Shown: positions 1 to 5,557 of the stretch, in pieces
Layout: each line of letters opens with the position of its first letter
Numbering within the stretch: position 1 is the first letter of the stretch
Source: Devosia equisanguinis
GTDB taxonomy: Bacteria; Pseudomonadota; Alphaproteobacteria; Rhizobiales; Hyphomicrobiaceae
Length of the DNA stretch: 5,620 nucleotides
Assembly: GCA_945901835.1 (NCBI GenBank)
Contig: CAMDMH010000256.1
Location: 1-5,620, forward strand
Direction of reading: 5' to 3'
Notes under the pieces: model-generated
What the model saw: only the letters and a program-made list of their open reading frames with translations
What the model was told of the DNA's origin: nothing
The model's database searches: none
Position numbers and translations under genes: made by a program

Positions 1-2
1 AG

Positions 3-800
3 TTACGCTGCTGCCACTATCGCCCGCTTGACCATCACGCCCACGAGATGCGCCCGGTATTCGGAGCTGGCGTGGATATCGCCCAGCATGTTGCCCGGAT
101 CGACCGTGATGCCTTCGATGGATTTCGCATCGAAACTCTTGGCCAGTGCCTGCTCCATCGCCGTGACGCGGAACACGCCGTTGTCGCCCGCCCCGGTGAT
201 AGCGACCCGAACGCCCTTCGGCCCCTTCGACACGAACGCGCCGACGATGGCATATCTCGATGCCGGGTTCTTGAACTTGACGTAGGCCGCGCGCTCGGGA
301 ACCGGAAACCGGATCTCGGTGATGATTTCGTCTGGCTCGAGCGCCGTCGTGAACAGTGCGGTGAAGAACGCATCGGCCGCCTTCTCGCGCTTCGAGGTTA
401 CGATGGTCGCGCCCAGACCCAGGCATCCCGCCGGATAGTCGGCCGCGGGATCGTTGTTGGCGATCGATCCGCCGATCGTGCCGCGATGACGCACCTGAAC
501 GTCGCCGATACCGCCGGCCAACGTGACGAGCGCCGGTATCGCCTTGGCGACCTCGGCCGAGCGCAGCACGTCGGCGTGCCGAGTCATGGCCTTGATGGTT
601 ACGACGCCACCTGCGACCGAAATGCCCTTCAGGTCGCCGAGCGCCCCGAGATCTACTAGCGCCGCGGGCTTGGCGAGCCGCAGCTTGATCGTCGGTAAGA
701 GCGTCATTCCGCCAGCAAGCAGCTTCGCGCCTTCCGTCGCCTTCAGGCGCGTGGCGGCGTCGGTAACGGACTTGGCCTTGGCATAGTCGAAATCGTACAT
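3..800 (-). CDS. FAD-binding medium subunit of a xanthine dehydrogenase/CO dehydrogenase-family molybdenum hydroxylase (CoxM-like)
   Basis: This 265-residue protein is the flavin subunit that passes electrons from the [2Fe-2S] subunit to FAD and on to an acceptor in a cytoplasmic three-subunit molybdenum hydroxylase. Two FAD-binding signatures of the family are visible: AGGMTLLP at residues 29-36 and TIGGSIANNDPAADYPA at 108-124. The C-terminal domain ends in the familiar DIHASSEYRAHLVGVMVKRA (241-260), so the subunit is complete and of usual length. The ATG at 800 is chosen because AAGGTGG lies just upstream and because family members begin with a similar M-Y/F-x-F-x-Y start; an in-frame ATG at 854 would add 18 residues that look unrelated. 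It lies 82 bases after the iron-sulfur subunit gene. The large catalytic subunit is expected next, outside the window. Family assignment is secure; substrate is unknown, and the CoxM label refers to fold, not CO oxidation. Confidence 0.93.
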   Translation of the reverse strand: MYDFDYAKAKSVTDAATRLKATEGAKLLAGGMTLLPTIKLRLAKPAALVDLGALGDLKGISVAGGVVTIKAMTRHADVLRSAEVAKAIPALVTLAGGIGDVQVRHRGTIGGSIANNDPAADYPAGCLGLGATIVTSKREKAADAFFTALFTTALEPDEIITEIRFPVPERAAYVKFKNPASRYAIVGAFVSKGPKGVRVAITGAGDNGVFRVTAMEQALAKSFDAKSIEGITVDPGNMLGDIHASSEYRAHLVGVMVKRAIVAAA

Positions 801-804
801 GGTC

Positions 805-811
805 CCACCTT
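805..811 (-). promoter_or_regulatory. Ribosome binding site deciding the start of the FAD subunit
   Basis: On the minus strand AAGGTGG ends four bases before the ATG at 800 (seven bases from the AAGG core). It supports this start over the in-frame ATG at 854, which has no comparable purine-rich site. Confidence 0.75.
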
Positions 812-882
812 CGTAGGTTTGGTTAGCGCCGCCCTGCGCCGCGTAACCCGACATTTCACGGCACGTCGGTCAAAAGAGTCGT

Positions 883-1356
883 TTAAGCCTTCGCCTTCAT
901 CGTGTCGGCCGCATGCAGCACCGCTTCGACGATGTTGTGATAGCCCGTGCACCGGCACAGGTTGCCTTCCAGCCAGTGGCGCACGTCCTGCTCGGTGGGG
1001 CTCTGGTTCTTCTGCAGAAGATCGACCGAGTTCATCACCATACCCGGTGTGCAGAAGCCGCACTGCAGGCCATGCTTCTCGTGGAACGCCTGCTGCACCG
1101 GATGCAGCTTCTCAGCTGTGCCGATCCCTTCGATCGTGAGGATATCAGCCCCATCGGCCTGTTGTGCGAGCACCGTGCACGACTTCACGGCATCACCGTT
1201 GAACAGCACGGTGCAGCAACCGCACTGCGTCGTATCGCATCCGACGTGCGTACCGGTCATGCGCAGGTCTTCCCGCAGCAACTGCACCAGCAGGCGGCGG
1301 TTCTCGACCTCGCGCGTTACCTTCTCGCCGTTGATCGTCAGTGTCACAGTCGCCAT
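883..1356 (-). CDS. [2Fe-2S] small subunit of a xanthine dehydrogenase/CO dehydrogenase-family molybdenum hydroxylase (CoxS-like)
   Basis: This 157-residue iron-sulfur subunit relays electrons from the molybdenum cofactor to the FAD subunit. All eight cluster ligands are present: C40, C45, C48 and C60 form the plant-ferredoxin-type site (motif GCDTTQCGCC), and C99, C102, C134 and C136 form the second site (QCGFC and CRC). Q98, immediately before C99, matches the residue that contacts the molybdopterin cofactor in family structures. Length is normal. The start at 1356 (MATVTLTING) is chosen because GAGGAAA lies seven bases upstream and the family begins with this beta strand; an in-frame ATG at 1386 would add ten unrelated residues. 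There is no signal peptide, consistent with a cytoplasmic enzyme. The gene follows the second binding-protein gene by 45 bases and precedes the FAD subunit gene, giving the order small-medium. Substrate cannot be inferred from this subunit. Confidence 0.95.
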   Translation of the reverse strand: MATVTLTINGEKVTREVENRRLLVQLLREDLRMTGTHVGCDTTQCGCCTVLFNGDAVKSCTVLAQQADGADILTIEGIGTAEKLHPVQQAFHEKHGLQCGFCTPGMVMNSVDLLQKNQSPTEQDVRHWLEGNLCRCTGYHNIVEAVLHAADTMKAKA

Positions 1357-1363
1357 ATCAGGC

Positions 1364-1370
1364 TTTCCTC
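1364..1370 (-). promoter_or_regulatory. Ribosome binding site deciding the start of the iron-sulfur subunit
   Basis: GAGGAAA on the minus strand lies seven bases before the ATG at 1356. It falls inside the extension that a start at 1386 would create, so it favours the shorter protein. Confidence 0.75.
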
Positions 1371-1401
1371 GGCTTTGGCAGTTCACGATATACCGGTGGC
1401 G

Positions 1402-2427
1402 TCACTTCATCGCCGCCGTAGCCTTCTCGATCAGTTCCTTCGGCGCATTGATGATCTGGTCGACGATCTTCTGCACCTCGACACCCGGTGTCGGATCGAG
1501 CTCCAGGCTCCGTTTGGCGGCGAGTTCGATCATCTCCGGGTCCGCGACCATCTTGTCGAACACTGCGCGCAAATAGGCAATCCGTTCCGCAGGCACGCCC
1601 GGAGGCGCCATCAGGGCGCGTCCGATGCCCGCTACCAGCGAGCCGTACTCGATGACCCGCTTGCCTCCCGCGTCGTCGATGAGCTCCTGGATCAGAGGGA
1701 CGTTCGCTACCTCCTTGTTCCGCTTCAAGCCCGCCTGCATGATCGGCACGACCTCGCCGGACTTGATCCGGCTCATGTGCGTCACACGCAGCGCATTCCA
1801 GGCGTTGGACGTGACGTCGACCTCGCGCTTGTCGAGGGCGAGCTGCAACTCGGCCGAGCCGGGATACCCGCATACCAGTTTGATCTTGTAGCCGCCGAGG
1901 CCCCGCAGCATCGCTGGGTAGGAGTAGCCTTGCGATCCCACACCGACGCAGCCGAAGATGACTTCCTGCGTCTTCATCACCTTGAGATCCGTGAGCGCCT
2001 TGTCCTTCAGCATGATGAAGACGTTGTTCACGGGCGCGAACGAGCCGATGTAGCTCATCTCCTGCGTCTTCCAGCGTGCGGTCTGCGGCTCGAAAACCTC
2101 CATGGCCGAGATGCCCTCGGGGAACACGGCGAGCTGCGTGCCGTCCTTGGCGCCGTTGGCATAGAAGAATGCGGTCGCGACGAGTCCACCGCCGCCGGGC
2201 TTGTTCTCTACCGTCACGGAAGCCGCACCGGAAAGATGCTTCTTCAGCATTTCGGACGCCAGCCGCGCATAGAAGTCGAATGATCCGCCCGGCGAATGCC
2301 CGACCAGGATCTTTATCGCCTTGTCTTTGTAGAATGAGGCCGAGTCCTGCGCCGCCGCGGCGAATGGCACGCTGCAGACCGCAAGCGCCGCAATCAAAGC
2401 AGCAATCGAAACCTTACGCCCGATCAT
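1402..2427 (-). CDS. TTT-family (TctC/Bug-type) periplasmic solute-binding protein, second copy
   Basis: This 341-residue protein is a tripartite tricarboxylate transporter receptor, expected to capture an organic acid in the periplasm. It starts with a Sec-type signal peptide: R4/K5, a hydrophobic stretch over about 8-25, and probable cleavage after AAA at 24-26. Family landmarks follow: VGHSPGGSFDFYAR near residue 42, where Bug proteins have the PGGxxD substrate loop; VENKPGGGG; FYANGAKDGT; and APPGVPAER in the C-terminal half. It aligns without gaps to its upstream neighbour, with about 180 of 312 positions identical by hand count, so the pair arose by duplication. The mature protein has only two cysteines, C160 and C186, both shared with the paralogue. 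The ATG at 2427 has GGGAGGT four bases upstream and is followed directly by the signal peptide. No TctA or TctB gene is visible, a common situation for this receptor family. The ligand is unknown; an aromatic or other carboxylate fits the neighbours. Confidence 0.9.
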   Translation of the reverse strand: MIGRKVSIAALIAALAVCSVPFAAAAQDSASFYKDKAIKILVGHSPGGSFDFYARLASEMLKKHLSGAASVTVENKPGGGGLVATAFFYANGAKDGTQLAVFPEGISAMEVFEPQTARWKTQEMSYIGSFAPVNNVFIMLKDKALTDLKVMKTQEVIFGCVGVGSQGYSYPAMLRGLGGYKIKLVCGYPGSAELQLALDKREVDVTSNAWNALRVTHMSRIKSGEVVPIMQAGLKRNKEVANVPLIQELIDDAGGKRVIEYGSLVAGIGRALMAPPGVPAERIAYLRAVFDKMVADPEMIELAAKRSLELDPTPGVEVQKIVDQIINAPKELIEKATAAMK

Positions 2428-2466
2428 ATCGACCTCCCGACTTCCTGAATTCTCAACTTCCCGACT
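2427..2466 (-). repeat. Degenerate 8-base tandem array filling the gap between the two binding-protein genes
   Basis: Read on the minus strand from 2466 to 2427, the sequence divides into five consecutive octamers resembling AGTCGGGA. Units at 2466-2459 and 2442-2435 are perfect, those at 2458-2451 and 2450-2443 match at six of eight positions, and that at 2434-2427 matches at five. The array occupies nearly the whole intergenic gap and ends on the first base of the downstream start codon. Units four and five form the GGGAGGT ribosome binding site, and unit one creates a second similar GGGAAGT. Octamer slippage could therefore alter ribosome binding or spacing, but that is inference. With only five degenerate units, chance purine richness around a ribosome binding site is an alternative. 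Confidence 0.5.
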
Positions 2467-2468
2467 GG

Positions 2469-3497
2469 TCACTTCATCGCCGCCGCGGCCTTTTCCACCA
2501 GCGTCGCCGGCGCCTTCAGGATTTCCGCGACGATCTTGTCGGCTTCCGCTCCCGGTGTCGGCGCGAGCGTGAGGCTGCGCTTGTCGGCGAGCGCGATCAT
2601 CTCGGGGTCCTTCACCATCCGGTCGAACACGCTCCTGAGATAGTCGACGCGGTCCGCCGGCACGCCGGGCGGCAGCAGCAGCGCGCGCCCGATCGCAGCA
2701 CCCGAGCTGGCGAACTGGATCGCGCTCTTGGCTTCCGGGTCGGACACGAGCTCTTGTAGCAGCGGCGTGTCCGCGATCTCCGGATCGCGCCGGAGCCCGC
2801 CCTGAGCGAACAGGATGACGTCGCCGGCCTTGATCTTGTCCTTGTGCGAGATGCGCAGCGCATTCCAGGCGTTCGAGGCGATGTCGACCTCGCCCTTCTC
2901 CAGCGCGAGCAGGTACTCGGGCGAACCGCGATACCCGCACACCATCTTGAACTTGAACCCCCCGAGGTTCTTCAGCATCGAGGGATACTGGTAGCCCTGC
3001 GAGTTCACTCCGTCGCAGCCGACCGTGCTCTCCACGTTGCGCATATCGGCCACCGACTTGACCGCGGCGCCCTTGCGCAGCAGCAGGCCGGAATTCACCG
3101 GCGCGAATGAGCCGACGTAGCGCATCTCTTCCATTTTCCATTGGGCGAGCTTGGGCTGCAGCATCTGGTTGTTGGCCAGTTGCTCGGGAAACACCGCCAT
3201 CATCGTTCCGTCGCGCGAACCCTGCGCATAGAAGTGCGCCGCCGCGACGAGCCCGCCGCCACCGGGCTTGTTCTCGACGATGATGCTGGCGACGCCCGGC
3301 AGATGTTTCTTCAGCATGTCCGCGCCGAGCCGCGCATAGGCATCGAACCCGCCGCCGGGCGCATGCCCGACCATCACCTTGACGGTTTTGTCCTTGAAGA
3401 ACGCCTCGGGACTCTGCGCTTGCGCAGCACCAACGCCCATGCAGCCGAGCACGAGGCCGGCGATGAGCGCCCGACGATCGACATGACGATTCATCAT
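2469..3497 (-). CDS. TTT-family (TctC/Bug-type) periplasmic solute-binding protein, first copy
   Basis: This 342-residue receptor belongs to the tripartite tricarboxylate transporter family and probably binds an organic acid in the periplasm. The N-terminus is a signal peptide with R8-R9 before a hydrophobic core (about 10-24) and AQA at 25-27 as a likely cleavage site. The paired arginines make Tat export possible; VLGC at 16-19 is only a poor lipobox. The substrate loop VGHAPGGGFDAYAR, VENKPGGGG, FYAQGSRDGT and LPPGVPADR match the family and the neighbouring paralogue. C161 and C187 are the only cysteines in the mature chain and correspond to C160/C186 of the second copy. Two adjacent ATGs (3497 and 3494) are possible starts. 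AAGGAAA at 3506-3500 gives a more usual spacing to the second, so the true protein may be one residue shorter. It lies 57 bases after the UbiD-family gene. Family assignment is firm, ligand unknown. Confidence 0.9.
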   Translation of the reverse strand: MMNRHVDRRALIAGLVLGCMGVGAAQAQSPEAFFKDKTVKVMVGHAPGGGFDAYARLGADMLKKHLPGVASIIVENKPGGGGLVAAAHFYAQGSRDGTMMAVFPEQLANNQMLQPKLAQWKMEEMRYVGSFAPVNSGLLLRKGAAVKSVADMRNVESTVGCDGVNSQGYQYPSMLKNLGGFKFKMVCGYRGSPEYLLALEKGEVDIASNAWNALRISHKDKIKAGDVILFAQGGLRRDPEIADTPLLQELVSDPEAKSAIQFASSGAAIGRALLLPPGVPADRVDYLRSVFDRMVKDPEMIALADKRSLTLAPTPGAEADKIVAEILKAPATLVEKAAAAMK

Positions 3498-3554
3498 TCT
3501 TTCCTTCGTTTCCTCATCGGCAACGGAGCGGGTCTCGCGCCCACCTTGCCCAGG

Positions 3555-5207
3555 TCAGCTCTTCTTGGCCTCGACGTTCCGCACCGGCGTCTCGGGCTTC
3601 AGCCCGCCCTTCATGCGAGCGAACGTATTGATGCCGTTCGCGACCCAATCCCCCTTCGCCGCGTTGTCGGCGAACGCCTGCCAGTCCGGTGCCCAGTCGC
3701 CGAGCTCATAGCCGTGCCACGGCGGCTGCGCCGGCGGCAGACGCGGCAAGCCCAGCTCTTCCCACAGCGCGCGCGAACGATCCATGTACTTCTTCGCCGG
3801 CAACGCCAGCGGCGACGTCTTGTGCTTCAGCGTGGCGTCCATGAGGATCGAACTCTCCTCTCCGCCGGCACCCGCCTTCGGCCCGTGCCCGCCCGCCTTG
3901 TGCGGCACGATCAGCGTGTCGGACAGCGGATCGAACCGGTACGCGAGCGACCAGAAGATCGCGTCCGTGTTCCGGGCGTCGATGTCCTCCGACACCGCGA
4001 TGACGATCTTGCCGCACTGCGCCTGCAAGGTCGCCGCTCCGTTCAGCGCGCGCCACACTTCCGATTGCGGCGTGCCGTGCGCCATCTCGATGAACAGCAC
4101 CTTGCGCAGGTTCGTCAGCGGCTCGTGCATCACGACCCGCTTGATGCCCTTGATCTCCAGGTGATTGCGCAGATGCGCGTAGAACAGCGCCTCGTAGGCC
4201 GACTTCTTGAGGATCGACGACTCCGACGGCGTCACTTCCGAAAGGATCGACGGAAACACCGGCTTCTTCTTCATGGTGATGGCGGTGATCCGCATCGACA
4301 TGTTGAAGTCTTCCAGCGCGATGTGCCCATGGCTCTCGCCGAACGGACCTTCCGGCTCCAGCTTCACCGTGTCGATCAGCCCCTCGACCACGATCTCGGC
4401 GTCCGCCGGAATCTCGAGATCGACCGTCTTGCACTTGACGACGCGCATCGCACGGCCCGCGAGCCCGCCCGCCACCGCCATCTCGTCGAAATCCGTCGCG
4501 AGCTTCTGCGGCCCGGTGAAGGCCACCACGGGTGCCGCCCCGAGCACGATCGCGCACGGCATCGGCTGGCCGAGCTTCTGATACTTGAGCCAGTGCGCAT
4601 ATCCGCCCGCGCCCGACAACCGCGAAGCCATCCGCACGCCGAGCCGGTCCCACGCCTTCAGCCCCGCGCGATACGTGCCCATGTTGCGCACGCCCGTCTC
4701 CGGGTCCTTCGTCACGCAGCACGTCGCGGTGAGATAGGGCGCGGCATCGAAACCCGGCGTCGAGATCGGCACCGGCAGCTGCCCGACGCCGCCCGACTTC
4801 TCCAGCGCCGCCCCCGTGATCACGACCTCCTGGCACGGCGCGTTCTCGACCGTGACGGGCGGGATCGGATGCGCGATGCCGTTCATCCACACGTCGCCGA
4901 GTTTCTCGACCGGCACGCCCATGCCCATCGCGTAAATCTGCTCGGACGCGGCCAGCGCACCGACGACGACGGGGATGTCGTACTTCTCGCCCTTCGCGCC
5001 ATGCACGTTGGTGAACACGAACGCCCGCCGCTCGGCTTCGGGATAGCCGCCCAGGAACTGCCAGCGCACCAACGGATGGATCTCGGTATCCTTGCACACC
5101 GGCTTGTCGATCCGCGTGACGAGCCCCGCCTTCTCGAGATTGGCGAGATGCTCCTGGAAATCGGAAGGTGCGCCGGAAGGTGCTGTCGTACGCGCTGAGA
5201 GCGACAT
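3555..5207 (-). CDS. UbiD-family prenylated-FMN-dependent (de)carboxylase
   Basis: This 550-residue cytoplasmic enzyme belongs to the UbiD family, which reversibly decarboxylates aromatic, heteroaromatic or unsaturated acids using prenylated FMN. The active-site set known from the fungal ferulate decarboxylase Fdc1 is intact. N175-M-G-T-Y-R180 matches Asn168 and Arg173, E242 in DEMAVAGGLAG matches Glu233, and E286-GPFG-E291 matches the catalytic pair Glu277/Glu282. H205 is a candidate for the remaining metal ligand. DIDARNTDAIFWSLAYRFDP (408-427) is a typical C-terminal-domain segment. At roughly 490-500 residues for common members it is somewhat long, mainly through a C-terminal tail containing PPWHGYELGDW (495-505). 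The ATG at 5207 is the first in frame after a stop, with only a weak upstream AGAAAG. It is the first gene of the set, so its upstream region should carry the promoter. The cofactor enzyme UbiX is not in the window. It is unlikely to be the ubiquinone-pathway UbiD given its transporter and hydroxylase neighbours; its substrate is unknown. Confidence 0.93.
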   Translation of the reverse strand: MSLSARTTAPSGAPSDFQEHLANLEKAGLVTRIDKPVCKDTEIHPLVRWQFLGGYPEAERRAFVFTNVHGAKGEKYDIPVVVGALAASEQIYAMGMGVPVEKLGDVWMNGIAHPIPPVTVENAPCQEVVITGAALEKSGGVGQLPVPISTPGFDAAPYLTATCCVTKDPETGVRNMGTYRAGLKAWDRLGVRMASRLSGAGGYAHWLKYQKLGQPMPCAIVLGAAPVVAFTGPQKLATDFDEMAVAGGLAGRAMRVVKCKTVDLEIPADAEIVVEGLIDTVKLEPEGPFGESHGHIALEDFNMSMRITAITMKKKPVFPSILSEVTPSESSILKKSAYEALFYAHLRNHLEIKGIKRVVMHEPLTNLRKVLFIEMAHGTPQSEVWRALNGAATLQAQCGKIVIAVSEDIDARNTDAIFWSLAYRFDPLSDTLIVPHKAGGHGPKAGAGGEESSILMDATLKHKTSPLALPAKKYMDRSRALWEELGLPRLPPAQPPWHGYELGDWAPDWQAFADNAAKGDWVANGINTFARMKGGLKPETPVRNVEAKKS

Positions 5208-5248
5208 TCGGGAACGGTTCTTTCTGATGTAAGCTGGAAGTCATCGGC

Positions 5249-5278
5249 TACATACAGTACGATGCCGACCCTGGGCAA
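5249..5278 (-). promoter_or_regulatory. Weak candidate sigma-70-type promoter for the UbiD-led gene set
   Basis: On the minus strand TTGCCC (5278-5273) and TATGTA (5254-5249) are separated by 18 bases. They match consensus at four and three of six positions respectively. The site lies about 40 bases before the first gene, in the only sizeable gap upstream of the set. The match is poor and the real promoter could be elsewhere in 5208-5341. Confidence 0.22.
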
Positions 5279-5341
5279 CCGATGCGAGAACGGTCAAGTT
5301 GGTGTCCCGGCAGGTCTTTTTCACCAGCGCCCGGCCACACA

Positions 5342-5548
5342 ATGCCATCGATCGCAACGAGTCATGAAGGCGGGCGGATCACGATCGATCCGGACATCTG
5401 CAACGGCAGGCCGGTCATCCGGGGAATGCGGATCACGGTCGAAACCGTTCCGGGGTACCTGAGCGCGGGCGACAGCGCCGAAGACATCCTTCATGAGCAT
5501 CCCATGCTCGAACCGGAGGACGTCTCCGCCTGCCTAGCAGGTCGCTGA
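5342..5548 (+). CDS. Small DUF433 protein (antitoxin-like), apparently shortened at the C-terminus
   Basis: The 68-residue product matches the DUF433 pattern: ITIDPDICNGRPVIRGMRIT (13-32), a hydrophobic helix (VPGYLSAG), then AEDILHEHPMLEPEDVSACLA (46-66). DUF433 proteins are small, often helix-turn-helix-like and frequently paired with a PIN-like DUF5615 toxin, acting as presumed antitoxins. The usual members continue after this last motif with an alanine-rich helix (ACLAYAA...). Here only GR and a stop follow ACLA, so the end looks lost or replaced. The ATG at 5342 is chosen because the conserved region starts just after it; an in-frame ATG at 5282 would add 20 low-similarity residues. Neither start has a convincing Shine-Dalgarno site. 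It is transcribed divergently from the UbiD-led set and is probably functionally unrelated to it. No toxin gene is visible in the remaining 72 bases. It may be a non-functional remnant. Confidence 0.75.
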   Translation: MPSIATSHEGGRITIDPDICNGRPVIRGMRITVETVPGYLSAGDSAEDILHEHPMLEPEDVSACLAGR

Positions 5549-5557
5549 AGAACCTGC
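5529..5557. repeat. Three-arm inverted repeat with two mutually exclusive hairpins
   Basis: CCTGC occurs at 5529-5533 and 5553-5557, and its complement GCAGG lies between them at 5537-5541. The central arm can pair with the left copy (loop CTA) or with the right copy; the right pairing extends to six base pairs, GCAGGT with ACCTGC. The structure straddles the end of the DUF433 gene. There is no T-run after it, so it is not a convincing intrinsic terminator. Confidence 0.45.

Noticed and set aside
848..869. Inverted repeat CCGAC/GTCGG between the two hydroxylase subunit genes, considered as a terminator.
   Set aside because: The stem is only five base pairs with a 12-base loop and no T-run follows, so it is neither a terminator nor a convincing regulator.
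913..2283. Plus-strand open frame of 456 codons opposite the iron-sulfur subunit and second receptor.
   Set aside because: It spans two clear minus-strand genes, and its composition is typical of a shadow frame; no motif supports it.
2428..3141. The frame of the second receptor continues open upstream for 238 codons, suggesting a fusion protein.
   Set aside because: This stretch lies out of frame over the well-supported first receptor gene, and its arginine/glycine-rich composition is that of a shadow frame. The signal peptide and a strong ribosome binding site place the true start at 2427.
3141..5198. Very long plus-strand open frame of 685 codons opposite the UbiD-family gene.
   Set aside because: It is arginine/histidine-rich with no recognisable domain, and is the expected antisense shadow of a GC-rich gene whose own protein has an intact active site.
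3706..5244. Second minus-strand frame of 512 codons overlapping the UbiD-family gene.
   Set aside because: Composition is dominated by Arg, Gly and Ala with no family motif, while the overlapping frame carries all UbiD catalytic residues.
5230..5258. TACAGT (5253-5258) considered as a plus-strand -10 element for the DUF433 gene.
   Set aside because: No acceptable -35 element lies 16-18 bases upstream (TAAGCT at 5230-5235).
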